From assembly GCA_905181765.1 (NCBI GenBank), contig CAJIYW010000004.1:62001-126000 (forward strand): a DNA stretch of 64,000 nt, in the 5' to 3' direction. Source of the DNA: Flavobacteriales bacterium UBA6772 (GTDB lineage: Bacteria > Bacteroidota > Bacteroidia > Flavobacteriales > Flavobacteriaceae). This document shows, one piece after another, positions 17,913 through 28,847 of the stretch (position 1 is its first letter; every line of letters begins with the position of its first letter). The position numbers and the translations under genes are program-made. Below the pieces are notes generated by a model, which made no database searches, was not told the DNA's origin, and was given only the letters and a program-made list of their open reading frames with translations.

Positions 17913-17960
17913 CTATAAATTAGGATTATTAAAATTACGATTGTTATTGTTGATTCTCAT
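17913..17960 (-). CDS. Asn-rich leader peptide in front of the gat operon
   Basis: A 15-codon reading frame, MRINNNNRNFNNPNL, with 8 Asn codons (both AAC and AAT) and a TAG stop. It lies 18 bases after a TATATTTG promoter box and is followed by a pairing segment and an intrinsic terminator, the same layout as trpL in this window. The end of the leader folds as TCCTA-ATTTA-TAGGA (17911-17925), a possible pause hairpin. The enrichment for exactly the amino acid whose charged tRNA this operon would make argues for attenuation by Asn-tRNA(Asn). I know of no named family for this leader. Confidence 0.85.
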   Translation of the reverse strand: MRINNNNRNFNNPNL

Positions 17961-17977
17961 TATAAATAGATTGCGAG

Positions 17978-17985
17978 CAAATATA
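17978..17985 (-). promoter_or_regulatory. Promoter -7 box of the gat operon
   Basis: TATATTTG on the minus strand is a perfect TAnnTTTG box. A TTTG (18002-18005) lies 16 bases upstream as a possible -33 element. Transcription would start about 10-15 bases before the leader ATG. Confidence 0.65.
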
Positions 17986-18392
17986 TATAGAAAAAATGGT
18001 TCAAAAACCTCTTTTCTATGATTTTATATAACCTTTGAATTATCTACAAAATATTGATAATTAATTAGTAATAAAACAAATTAAACCCATAATCATATCA
18101 ATTCATTAAAGATAAGTTGGACTAAAAATTATAAAAACTTTTAATTATTAATTGTTTATGCACTAAATGAGTCGCAACTAAGATTGTTTTAACCAATTTC
18201 ATAAAACTTAATACCAGAAACAAAAGGTTTAAGGCCTTAAAAATAAACCCTTATTTTAAATTGAATTAAAAAGTATTTAAATTAATTTTAAAGGTGTTTT
18301 TAGACGTTTTAAAGCGTTTTTAAGAAATTAACAAATGTTAATAGTTTTAGACCAAAATAACTAAAAAGCTTTTAAATGGATTTTAAAAATTG
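17986..18392. other. AT-rich divergent intergenic region, gat operon / gyrB
   Basis: About 400 bases of AT-rich sequence between the two divergent promoters. No convincing reading frame, RNA gene or large repeat was seen apart from the promoter elements listed separately. Confidence 0.5.
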
Positions 18393-18400
18393 TAAATTTG
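18393..18400 (+). promoter_or_regulatory. Promoter -7 box of gyrB
   Basis: TAAATTTG matches TAnnTTTG, about 70 bases before the gyrB ATG. Just after the expected start site, AAAAATCAGG and CCGATTTTT (18407-18434) can form a 5' UTR hairpin. Confidence 0.55.
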
Positions 18401-18467
18401 AGTCTGAAAAATCAGGGTTACAAATCCGATTTTTATCAATCTAAAAACTAATAATCTACTTTATATA

Positions 18468-20406
<1,939 letters not shown>

Positions 20407-20431
20407 ATTTTAATATTTAATTAAAATAAGG

Positions 20432-20462
20432 AAAACCTCAACGTATAGTTGAGGTTTTTTTT
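20432..20462 (+). terminator. gyrB terminator
   Basis: AAAACCTCAAC, loop GTATA, GTTGAGGTTTT and a T-run: a perfect 11-bp intrinsic terminator 26 bases after the gyrB stop. Confidence 0.9.
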
Positions 20463-20590
20463 GATTAGTGGAAATAAAATTACTCAACTTAATCATATCA
20501 AAAAGAAGTTGCCTACGAATACTTTTAACATAATTTTTTATATTTACACAAAAACTAGTGAACCCTTAATATTAATTAATTTTATACACT

Positions 20591-21598
20591 ATGAAAAAAT
20601 CAATACTATTATTACTAACCGTACTTTTATTAACGCTAAGCACAAATGCACAAGACGGCTTTGATGGCTATCTTTTAGCCGACAAAAATGATCGAACCAA
20701 ATTAATTGATGCATATATTAACCCTGCAATGAAAGGACTAATTTATGGTATGAATAATGGCTGGTATCATACAGCTAAGGTGCACAAAACTCTTGGCTTT
20801 GATATCTCAATTGGTATAAACAGCTCTTTCATCTCAAAAGGAGACGAAATGTTTACATTATCCGGTTTAACTTCAATTAATCAAAATAACGGAGGTAATA
20901 TAACTGCCGCTACTGCTGCAGGTTCAGAAAACACTACACCGCCTACCACTGTTAACCTTAGTGAAAACAATATAAACTATAGCACCACTTTTAATGCTCC
21001 AGGAGGAATAAAAGAGGACTTACCGTTAAACGCAATTCCAACGCCAGCAGTGCAAATTAATCTAGGACTTCCTGCAAACTTTGAAATAAGCTTGCGCCTA
21101 GTTCCGAAAGTTGGATCTGAAGACGTACAAGGAAATTTACTAGGTATTGGCTTAAAAAAAGAAATAACACAGTGGTTTGGGCCGATAGACAAAACGCCTT
21201 TGCATGTATCTTTACTTGCCGCATATTCAACTATGACTGTAGACTATAACATAGATGAAAACCAAGATGTTTCTGTGCAAAACGGATTAGCTGAATTTAA
21301 ATTAAACTCTTACACTGTGGAAGCAATAGCGTCATTAAATTTTCCTATTATTAACTTATATGGCGGAATTGGATACGGTTCAGGAAACGCTACTCTTAAA
21401 ATGCTAGGAGATTACACTCTAAACTACGGTGCGTTGTCTAGAACAATCACGGACCCTATAAATTCTAAATTTAATGCAGGTAGCTTTAGAACAATACTGG
21501 GAACTCGTTTAAGTTTAGGTTTTTTTAAAATATTTGGAAGCTACACGCTTCAAGAATACAACACAGCTAATTTAGGAATTGCTTTTAGCTTAAGATAA
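20591..21598 (+). CDS. DUF6588 family protein, exported, probably outer-membrane barrel
   Basis: A 335-residue protein with a Sec signal peptide ending near TNAQ. The body has alternating beta strands, and the end IFGSYTLQEYNTANLGIAFSLR resembles an outer-membrane strand. I recognise it as the DUF6588 family found in Bacteroidota, with no known function. The N-terminal region carries YLLADKNDRTKLIDAYINPA and MKGLIYGMNNGWYHTAKVHK, typical of that family. It stands alone between the gyrB terminator and its own terminator. The ATG at 20591 starts directly with a basic-hydrophobic signal and is safe. Confidence 0.75.
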   Translation: MKKSILLLLTVLLLTLSTNAQDGFDGYLLADKNDRTKLIDAYINPAMKGLIYGMNNGWYHTAKVHKTLGFDISIGINSSFISKGDEMFTLSGLTSINQNNGGNITAATAAGSENTTPPTTVNLSENNINYSTTFNAPGGIKEDLPLNAIPTPAVQINLGLPANFEISLRLVPKVGSEDVQGNLLGIGLKKEITQWFGPIDKTPLHVSLLAAYSTMTVDYNIDENQDVSVQNGLAEFKLNSYTVEAIASLNFPIINLYGGIGYGSGNATLKMLGDYTLNYGALSRTITDPINSKFNAGSFRTILGTRLSLGFFKIFGSYTLQEYNTANLGIAFSLR

Positions 21599-21606
21599 CA
21601 AATTAG

Positions 21607-21639
21607 AAAAAGACATCTGAATGTAGGTGTCTTTTTTTT
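21607..21639 (+). terminator. Terminator after the DUF6588 gene
   Basis: AAAAAGACATCT pairs with AGGTGTCTTTTT (one G-T pair) around a six-base loop, followed by T residues. Confidence 0.85.
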
Positions 21640-21718
21640 GGGTTAAAATAGCCAATAAATTATCTAAAAATTTGTAATTTAGCCGCTTAAATACTCAAAA
21701 TAATTAAAAAATAAAAAT

Positions 21719-22645
21719 ATGAAAGTTACAGTTGTTGGTGCTGGTGCAGTGGGCGCTAGTTGTGCAGAATACATCGCTATTAAAGACTTCGCTTCTGAAG
21801 TTGTAATCTTAGACATTAAAGAAGGTTTTGCAGAGGGTAAAGCAATGGATTTAATGCAAACAGCTTCTTTAAATGGTTTTGATACCAAAATTACAGGAAG
21901 TACAAGCGATTATTCTAAAACAGCAAATTCTGATATTTGTGTAATTACATCTGGTATTCCTAGAAAACCTGGAATGACTCGTGAGGAATTAATTGGTATT
22001 AATGCTGGAATTGTAAAAATGGTTTCTGCTAGTTTAATTGAGTATTCTCCAGAAACAATTATTATTGTTGTTTCTAATCCGATGGATACAATGACTTATT
22101 TAGTGCATAAAACTACAGGCCTTCCAAAAAATAAAATTATTGGAATGGGTGGAGCTTTAGATTCTGCACGTTTTAAATACAGATTAGCAGAAGCTCTAGG
22201 CGCGCCTATTTCTGATGTTGATGGAATGGTAATTGGTGGGCATTCTGATAAAGGAATGGTTCCTTTAACAAGATTAGCTACAAGAAACTCTATTCCCGTT
22301 TCAGAATTTATTTCTAAAGAAAGATTAGAACAAGTATTACAAGACACTAAAGTTGGTGGCGCAACCTTAACTGGTTTGTTAGGTACTTCTGCTTGGTATG
22401 CTCCTGGCGCTGCAGTTAGCGGAATGGTGCAAGCAATTGCTTGTAATACTAAAAAGATTTTTCCTTGTTCTACTTTGTTAGAAGGTGAGTATGGTTTAAA
22501 TGATTTATGTATTGGAGTTCCTGTTGTTTTAGGTAAAAACGGAATTGAAAGTATTGTTGAAATTAATTTAAGCGATGCCGAAAAAGCACACTTGCAAGAA
22601 TCTGCAATTGGAGTTTCTAAAACAAACGCATTGTTAGAATTATAG
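21719..22645 (+). CDS. mdh: Malate dehydrogenase
   Basis: 308 residues of the LDH-like malate dehydrogenase type, converting malate and oxaloacetate with NAD in the TCA cycle. The Rossmann motif is VVGAGAVGASCAEYI, with the NAD-selecting Asp in VVILDIKEG. The Arg that favours the dicarboxylic substrate is in IPRKPGMTRE, with the usual VVSNPMDTMTYL and a catalytic His in GGHSDKGMVPLTR. That last segment reads GHSDKGM rather than the commoner GHGDxxM, a small local variation. Single gene with its own terminator. Confidence 0.95.
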   Translation: MKVTVVGAGAVGASCAEYIAIKDFASEVVILDIKEGFAEGKAMDLMQTASLNGFDTKITGSTSDYSKTANSDICVITSGIPRKPGMTREELIGINAGIVKMVSASLIEYSPETIIIVVSNPMDTMTYLVHKTTGLPKNKIIGMGGALDSARFKYRLAEALGAPISDVDGMVIGGHSDKGMVPLTRLATRNSIPVSEFISKERLEQVLQDTKVGGATLTGLLGTSAWYAPGAAVSGMVQAIACNTKKIFPCSTLLEGEYGLNDLCIGVPVVLGKNGIESIVEINLSDAEKAHLQESAIGVSKTNALLEL

Positions 22646-22670
22646 TCTATAATTTCTAATTATAAATATT

Positions 22671-22699
22671 AAAAATCCAGCACATGCTGGATTTTTTTT
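22671..22699 (+). terminator. mdh terminator
   Basis: AAAAATCCAGCA, a two-base loop, TGCTGGATTTTT and a T-run: a perfect stem 25 bases after the stop. Confidence 0.9.
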
Positions 22700-22905
22700 G
22701 CTCTATATTTTTTAAAATAAAACTTAACTACAGAAAGATTTAATTGGCTTTTATAGAGAAAATTCAATATAAAAAATTAAGTTTACGGTATTTAACAGTC
22801 ACATTTTCAATACTTAAAAATGTTTATAATCAAATGAGACTGAAAAATAGTCAGAAACACCTACACAAATATGGTTAAATAATTGTTTAGACTACATTGA
22901 AATAC

Positions 22906-22913
22906 TATATTTG
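22906..22913 (+). promoter_or_regulatory. Promoter -7 box of secDF
   Basis: TATATTTG with TTG at 22883-22885 (20-base spacer) is a good match to both parts of the Bacteroidota promoter. The rest of the roughly 300-base mdh-secDF gap shows nothing else recognisable. Confidence 0.65.
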
Positions 22914-22953
22914 CTCGTTTTAATAAAAAGAAAGTCGACCAAAAAAATAGAAG

Positions 22954-25900
22954 ATGCAAAACAAAGGACTTATTAAAGTATTCGCAATCCTTTTCGGATT
23001 AGTGAGTTTATATCAATTATCATTCACATTTTTTGCCAATAAAGTAGAAGATGATGCTAAAGTATATGCAGAAAGAACGGTAACGGATAATGATGCAAGA
23101 AAGAAAGCTGTTGCTGAGAAAAAATACTTAGACAGTATTGCAAACAAAGAAATTATCAATGCAGGTGTTGCACAATACACTTACAACGATATTAGAGAAA
23201 AAGAAATGAATCTTGGTCTTGATTTAAAAGGTGGTGTAAATGCTATCTTACAAGTTTCTGTAAAAGAAGTTTTAAAGAATTTATCCAACGATTCTAAAAA
23301 CGAAGCTTTTAACCAAGCCTTAGTAACTGCAGAAGTGAAACAAAAAAGTAGTAACTCTAATTATTTAGATTTATTCTTTCAAGAATTTGAATCGATTGCT
23401 GGAGATACAAAATTAAGCGATCCTGCTATTTTTGGAACCAAAGCTTTAAGCGATAAAATTTCTTTTAATGAAGACAACATCTCAGTTAAAGAAACTTTAC
23501 AAGAAGAAATTAATAATTCTATTGGTACTGCTTTTGAAGTACTAAGAAGTAGAATAGACAAATTTGGAGTAGCATCTCCTAACATTCAAAGAATTGGAAA
23601 CTCTGGTAGAATTCAAATTGAATTACCAGGAGCTAAAGATATCGAACGTGTAACGACATTGATAACTAGTAAAGCAGAATTACAATTTTGGGAAGTATAT
23701 TCTAATGCAGAAGTAATTCAATACTTATCTGTTGCAAATGCAAAATCTATAGAGTTATTAAAAGACACCTCAATAGAAGAAAAAGTTGAAACAATTGTTG
23801 AAAAAGATGATATTGACGATTTATTAGGAGCATCTGCTGATTCTACACAAGTAGATCAAAAAATGTTGTTCTCTTATTTAAGTCCAATGCAAGCACAATT
23901 AAGTTCTACCATTGGATATGCTAAAGTTTTAGATACTGCAACTGTTAATAGCTTATTAAATAATAAAGAAATTAGAGACTTACTTCCTAATGAATTACGT
24001 TACGTAAAATTCTTATGGGATTATAAATCGTTTTCTACACAATCAGAAACCGAAAATACTGATGAAGATTTTGAAGCAAATGATTTAGTAGCTTTATATG
24101 CAATAAAATCGAACAGAAATGACATTGCTCCTTTAGAAGGTGATGTTATTTTAGATGCATCTCAAGTGTTTAGCCAGTTAAACAAACCTGAAGTAAGTAT
24201 GACCATGAATAGTGGTGCATCTAAGGCTTGGGCAAAATTAACTACTGACTTAGCTGCTCAAAAAAATAAATTTATTGCTGTAGTATTAGATGACAATGTC
24301 TACACTGCACCAACAGTAAACAATGCAATTACAGGTGGTAGTACTTCTATCTCTGGTGGTAGCATGACAATAACAGAAGCAGAAGATATTGCTACCGTTT
24401 TAAAAGCTGGTAAACTACCTGCTGCTGCAAGAATTATTCAAATAGAAGTGGTAGGCCCATCTTTAGGACAAGAGTCTATAGACGCTTCTATTAATTCATT
24501 TGGTTTAGCTATTTTAATAGTTTTAATCTGGATGATTTTATACTACGGTAAAGCGGGTATATTTGCAGATGTTGCATTAATAGTAAACATTCTATTCATA
24601 TTTGGTATACTAGCCTCTTTCAACGCAGTATTAACGTTGCCTGGAATTGCTGGTATTATTTTAACCATAGGTATGTCTGTAGATGCAAACGTAATTATCT
24701 TTGAAAGAATTAAAGAAAGCTTGTTTAGAAAGAAAGGTTTAAAACAATCTGTAGAAGAAGGATTTTCTGTTAAAGGAGCTTTATCTGCTATTATTGATGC
24801 AAATATTACAACACTTTTAACAGGTATTATCTTATATGTTTTCGGATCGGGACCAATTAAAGGTTTTGCATTAACATTAATGATTGGTATTGCAACTTCA
24901 TTATTTACTGCTGTATTTATTACACGTTTATTAATTGATGATGCTGTAAATAAAAACACTAAATTGACTTTTAACACCTCTATCTCTAAAGGATGGTTTC
25001 AGAATATTAATGTAGAATTCTTAAAGAAACGTAAAATTGCTTATATCATTTCTGGAGCAATTATAATTGGTGGTCTTATTTCTATCTTCTCTATTGGATT
25101 AAAACAAGGAGTTGATTTTAAAGGAGGACGTTCATTTGTAGTTCGTTTTGATCAAGCAATGAATCCTACTAAAGTAACAGAATCTTTAAAAGATGTTTTT
25201 GTTACTTCACCAGAAGTAAAAACTTATGGAACAGATAATCAGTTAAAAATAACAACAGTTTATAGAATTGAAGATGAAGGAACACAAGTAGATGAAGAAG
25301 TTCAAAGTGCTTTATTTACAGGTTTAAAACCATATTTAGGAGAGACTACTTATAATAACTTTAAACCAGGTTTTGAAAAAGAAGGTGCTGGTGTAATGAG
25401 TTATATTAAAGTAGAACCAACCATTGCAGATGATATTAAAACATCAGCATTATATGCAGTATTTGGATCTTTATTAGTGGTTTTCCTTTACATCTTATTA
25501 CGTTTTAGAAAAATATCTTTTTCTATCGGAGCTGTAATTGCAGTTTTTCATGATGTACTAATTGTATTGAGTATATTCTCTATTACCTATAACTTTATGC
25601 CATTTGATATGGAAATCGGGCAATCTTTTATAGCCGCCATATTAACGGTTGTAGGGTATTCGTTAAATGATACTGTGGTAATATTTGATAGAATTAGAGA
25701 GTTCGCAGGAATTCATAAAAATTGGAAATATAGCGAAGTAGTAGACAAGGCTTTAAGCTCTACCTTAGGTAGAACTATAAATACATCTTTAACAACATTA
25801 TTAGTAATGTTAGCAATCTTCATGTTTGGTGGAGATTCTATTAAAGGATTTATGTTTGCCCTTATTATAGGTGTAGCTGTTGGTACGTATTCATCATTAT

Positions 25901-25956
25901 TTGTGGCAACACCAATTATGTATGATACTTCTAAAAAAGAAGAAAAGAACAACTAG
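22954..25956 (+). CDS. secDF: Protein translocase subunit SecDF (fused)
   Basis: A 1000-residue fusion of SecD and SecF, the proton-driven accessory unit that pulls preproteins out of SecYEG. The SecD half has the D1 motif LGLDLKGGVNAILQV near residue 90, a large periplasmic P1 region (about 120-500) and six helices with GMSVDANVIIFERIKE. The SecF half begins near residue 690 and has VDFKGGRSFVVRF and GYSLNDTVVIFDRIRE. The fusion is usual in Bacteroidota. The P1 region is enlarged by an acidic insert (about 270-370) compared with E. coli SecD. Confidence 0.96.
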   Translation: MQNKGLIKVFAILFGLVSLYQLSFTFFANKVEDDAKVYAERTVTDNDARKKAVAEKKYLDSIANKEIINAGVAQYTYNDIREKEMNLGLDLKGGVNAILQVSVKEVLKNLSNDSKNEAFNQALVTAEVKQKSSNSNYLDLFFQEFESIAGDTKLSDPAIFGTKALSDKISFNEDNISVKETLQEEINNSIGTAFEVLRSRIDKFGVASPNIQRIGNSGRIQIELPGAKDIERVTTLITSKAELQFWEVYSNAEVIQYLSVANAKSIELLKDTSIEEKVETIVEKDDIDDLLGASADSTQVDQKMLFSYLSPMQAQLSSTIGYAKVLDTATVNSLLNNKEIRDLLPNELRYVKFLWDYKSFSTQSETENTDEDFEANDLVALYAIKSNRNDIAPLEGDVILDASQVFSQLNKPEVSMTMNSGASKAWAKLTTDLAAQKNKFIAVVLDDNVYTAPTVNNAITGGSTSISGGSMTITEAEDIATVLKAGKLPAAARIIQIEVVGPSLGQESIDASINSFGLAILIVLIWMILYYGKAGIFADVALIVNILFIFGILASFNAVLTLPGIAGIILTIGMSVDANVIIFERIKESLFRKKGLKQSVEEGFSVKGALSAIIDANITTLLTGIILYVFGSGPIKGFALTLMIGIATSLFTAVFITRLLIDDAVNKNTKLTFNTSISKGWFQNINVEFLKKRKIAYIISGAIIIGGLISIFSIGLKQGVDFKGGRSFVVRFDQAMNPTKVTESLKDVFVTSPEVKTYGTDNQLKITTVYRIEDEGTQVDEEVQSALFTGLKPYLGETTYNNFKPGFEKEGAGVMSYIKVEPTIADDIKTSALYAVFGSLLVVFLYILLRFRKISFSIGAVIAVFHDVLIVLSIFSITYNFMPFDMEIGQSFIAAILTVVGYSLNDTVVIFDRIREFAGIHKNWKYSEVVDKALSSTLGRTINTSLTTLLVMLAIFMFGGDSIKGFMFALIIGVAVGTYSSLFVATPIMYDTSKKEEKNN

Positions 25957-25973
25957 TTCTAATAAAATATTTT

Positions 25974-26031
25974 AAAACCGTTTTCCTTTTGAGATACTGA
26001 AACATATTCAGCACAAGGAAAACGGTTTTTT
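25974..26031 (+). terminator. secDF terminator with a repeat in its loop
   Basis: AAAACCGTTTTCCTT pairs with AAGGAAAACGGTTTT and is followed by T residues. The loop contains an ATACTGAAA...ATTCAGCACAAG unit that recurs at 47309. Confidence 0.85.
25994..26017 (+). repeat. Short dispersed repeat, copy 1
   Basis: A 24-base unit, ATACTGAAA-CA-TATTCAGCACAAG in outline, containing the inverted pair CTGAA/TTCAG. It matches 47309-47332 at 22 of 24 positions. Confidence 0.6.
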
Positions 26032-26049
26032 CATTTGAACAATAGCAGT

Positions 26050-26057
26050 TATATTTG
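26050..26057 (+). promoter_or_regulatory. Promoter -7 box of hpt-adk
   Basis: TATATTTG ends 7 bases before the ATG at 26065. It overlaps the region an upstream in-frame start (26035) would encode, which argues for the short start and an almost leaderless mRNA. Confidence 0.6.
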
Positions 26058-26064
26058 CAATCTC

Positions 26065-27183
26065 ATGAGCATTATAAAACTTCAAGATTTATATTTTAAA
26101 CCTTATATCAATAAGGAGAAAATCACGACGATTGTAAAATATTTAGCAAAAAGCGTAAAAGCAGATTTACCAAAAGGTGAAATTCCAATTTTTGTAGGTA
26201 TTTTAAATGGTTGCTTCTTGTTTGCAGCAGATTTCATAAGAGAGTTTAATGGCGATTGTGAAGTTTCATTTGTAAAATTAGCTTCTTATGAAGGTACTTC
26301 ATCTTCAGAAAATGTAAAACATTTGGTGGGTATAAATGAAGATTTAACCGGCAGAACTGTAATTATTTTAGAAGACATTATAGATACAGGTGCTACCTTA
26401 CAAGAAATCTACAACATCTTTAAAGATAAAAACGTAAAGCAATTAAAAGTCGCTACTTTATTTTTTAAACCAGATGTATTTAAAAAAGAACTACCAATAG
26501 ATTATATCGGACAAAGTATAGAAGATAAATTTATAGTTGGTTACGGTTTAGACTATAATGGTTTGGGTAGAAATTATCCAGAAATATATCAACTATCAAC
26601 AACACCAAAGATGAAGAACATTGTATTATTTGGCCCCCCAGGTGCAGGAAAAGGAACACAAGCAGAGTTTTTAAAAGAAATGTATAATTTAGTTCATATC
26701 TCTACAGGAGATGTATTTCGTTTCAATATTAAAAATAAAACTGCTTTAGGTATATTGGCTCAAAAGTATATGGATGAAGGTAATTTAGTACCTGATGAAG
26801 TTACTATTAACATGCTAAAAACTGAAGTAGAAAAAAATGCAGATTCAAACGGATTTATCTTTGATGGCTTTCCAAGAACAGAATCTCAGGCAGCAGCCTT
26901 AGATACTTTTTTAGCTGAAAAAGGAGAACAAATTAACGGAATGGTTGCTTTAGAAGTTCCTGAAGACAGACTAGTTACCCGCCTACTTGAAAGAGGCAAA
27001 ACTAGCGGAAGAGCAGATGATACAGATGAATCAAAAATTAGAAATCGTTTTAACGAATACAATACAAAAACTGCTATTTTAAAAGATTATTTTCAAGCTC
27101 AGGATAAATACTACGGAATTAATGGTGTTGGTTCTATTGAAGAAATTACACAAAGAATTAAAACCGTATTTGATACCCTTTAA
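26065..27183 (+). CDS. Hypoxanthine phosphoribosyltransferase-adenylate kinase fusion
   Basis: 372 residues from the ATG at 26065. Residues 1-178 form a phosphoribosyltransferase of the hypoxanthine type with the PRPP loop VIILEDIIDTGATLQ and the flexible-loop and C-terminal motifs FVKLASYEGTSS and VGYGLDYNG. From about residue 181 (MKNIVLFGPPGAGKGTQAEF) a complete short-type adenylate kinase follows, with P-loop, DGFPRT, and a lid reduced to RGKTSGRADD. Purine salvage and AMP phosphorylation are thus in one polypeptide. The upstream start at 26035 is rejected because the promoter box lies inside it. Confidence 0.93.
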   Translation: MSIIKLQDLYFKPYINKEKITTIVKYLAKSVKADLPKGEIPIFVGILNGCFLFAADFIREFNGDCEVSFVKLASYEGTSSSENVKHLVGINEDLTGRTVIILEDIIDTGATLQEIYNIFKDKNVKQLKVATLFFKPDVFKKELPIDYIGQSIEDKFIVGYGLDYNGLGRNYPEIYQLSTTPKMKNIVLFGPPGAGKGTQAEFLKEMYNLVHISTGDVFRFNIKNKTALGILAQKYMDEGNLVPDEVTINMLKTEVEKNADSNGFIFDGFPRTESQAAALDTFLAEKGEQINGMVALEVPEDRLVTRLLERGKTSGRADDTDESKIRNRFNEYNTKTAILKDYFQAQDKYYGINGVGSIEEITQRIKTVFDTL

Positions 27184-27189
27184 AATGTG

Positions 27190-27197
27190 TAACTTTG
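27190..27197 (+). promoter_or_regulatory. Promoter -7 box of obg
   Basis: TAACTTTG matches TAnnTTTG and lies about 95 bases before the obg ATG, directly after the hpt-adk stop. Confidence 0.5.
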
Positions 27198-27291
27198 TGC
27201 TTGCTTAAGTTGTTAACTTTTTTAAGTAAAACATGAAAAAAGTGTGCACTAATAGGTGCCTATTTAAACAATTACACAACAAATAACAATT

Positions 27292-28281
27292 ATGACAGAA
27301 GGTAACTTCGTTGATTACATAAAAGTGTATGCAACCTCTGGAAAAGGAGGACAAGGATCTGTGCATTTACACAGAGAAAAATACATTACCAAAGGTGGCC
27401 CTGATGGTGGTGACGGCGGACGTGGAGGTCACATTATTTTACGTGGCGATAAAAATATGTGGACATTGTTTCACTTAAAATTTAAACGACACTTTAGAGC
27501 TGAAGGTGGCGGTGCCGGTAGTAAAAGTAGAAGTACTGGTCGTGATGCTGCAGATGTTTTTGTAGATGTGCCATTAGGTACTATTATTAGAGATGCAGAT
27601 ACAGATGAAATATTACATGAAATTACAGAAAATGGTAAAGAAGTAGTTTTATTACCTGGTGGAAAAGGCGGACTTGGAAACTGGAATTTTAAATCTTCTA
27701 CGAACCAAACACCTAGATATGCCCAACCTGGTATAGACGGACAAGACGGTTGGTTTAGAATCGAATTAAAATTATTAGCAGATGTAGGTTTGGTCGGTTT
27801 TCCAAATGCAGGAAAATCTACTTTATTATCTGTATTAACCTCTGCAAAACCAAAAATTGCAGATTATGCCTTTACAACACTAAAACCCAACTTGGGAATT
27901 GTTGAACATAGAAATCAGCAAACTTTTGTAATTGCAGACATTCCTGGAATTATTGAGGGTGCTGCAGAAGGAAAAGGACTAGGACACCGTTTTTTACGTC
28001 ATATAGAGCGTAATTCTACGCTTTTATTCTTAATTCCTGCAGATAGTGACGATATTAATAAAGAGTACGCTATTCTGCTAAATGAGCTAAAACAGCACAA
28101 TCCAGAATTATTAGATAAAACGCGTTTATTAGCTATTTCTAAGACAGATATGTTAGACGACGAGTTGAAAGAAGAAATTAAGGCTGATCTTCCAAAAGGT
28201 ATAGAAGCATTGTTTATTTCTTCTATTGAAGAAAGTGGTTTGCAAGAATTGAAAGATAAGCTTTGGGAAATGTTGAATTAA
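27292..28281 (+). CDS. obg: GTPase Obg/CgtA
   Basis: 329 residues. The glycine-rich Obg domain fills residues 1-155 ([20 protein letters not shown] and following). The G domain starts at about 158 with P-loop [11 protein letters not shown], switch [22 protein letters not shown], and NKxD-type ISKTDML. There is no OCT extension at the C-terminus. Obg binds the large ribosomal subunit and links its maturation to GTP and ppGpp levels. Single gene, preceded by its own promoter. Confidence 0.96.
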   Translation: MTEGNFVDYIKVYATSGKGGQGSVHLHREKYITKGGPDGGDGGRGGHIILRGDKNMWTLFHLKFKRHFRAEGGGAGSKSRSTGRDAADVFVDVPLGTIIRDADTDEILHEITENGKEVVLLPGGKGGLGNWNFKSSTNQTPRYAQPGIDGQDGWFRIELKLLADVGLVGFPNAGKSTLLSVLTSAKPKIADYAFTTLKPNLGIVEHRNQQTFVIADIPGIIEGAAEGKGLGHRFLRHIERNSTLLFLIPADSDDINKEYAILLNELKQHNPELLDKTRLLAISKTDMLDDELKEEIKADLPKGIEALFISSIEESGLQELKDKLWEMLN

Positions 28282-28369
28282 AATATATTTTAAATTACCA
28301 GTTTCTAAGTACAATACTTATAAAATTTGTTATTCATTGTTCCTAAGTATTGGGCAAAGAATAGCAAAT

Positions 28370-28847
28370 TTATTGTTTTATTTGAATCTTAATTGGTAAA
28401 CGGTACTTTGTTGTCACCGGAATACCTCTTTTTATTGCTGCATAAACATTCGGAATTTTATCTACAGAAACTCTTAAAACACTGTCTAGTTTTGGCAATT
28501 TAATTTTAATCTCTTTGGATGATTCCATTGCTTCTAAAACAATTTTGCCTTTAGAAGTTGATTAATAAATCTACATACACAATTTCTGATATTGAATCTC
28601 TAATAACAAATTGGTGTTTTTGTAACTCCGCTCCTATCTTTTGATGAATTGTAGTTCTAAAGCAATTATTCTTTTTTTGTTTATCTATAATGGAATCACA
28701 CACTTTAAATGAAGGTGAAGTATCTACCGAAGAAAAGTTAACAATCGTATCTAGTAGCTGCATGTTTTTATTTTTTGAAAATGAAAAATTATCACAAGAA
28801 GTGATAAAAATAAACAGGAGTAAAAAAGAGGATACACGCAAAAACAT
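28370..28847 (-). pseudogene. Small lipoprotein gene with a single-base frameshift
   Basis: The first part (28551-28847) encodes a lipoprotein signal (lipobox TSC) and a short domain with two Cys (KVCDSIIDKQKKNNCFRT), and ends at TAA 28551. The next frame continues without a break as SKGKIVLEAMESSKEIKIKL and ends near TKYRLPIKIQIKQ at 28370. The total span is one base over a multiple of three, so one inserted base near 28553-28565 explains the break. The repaired product would be about 158 residues. I do not recognise the family. Sequencing error or a real decayed gene are both possible. Confidence 0.6.

Noticed and set aside
20449..20664. Short plus-strand frame overlapping the gyrB terminator and the start of the DUF6588 gene
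   Set aside because: It begins inside the terminator stem, overlaps a better-supported signal peptide gene and has no coding character.
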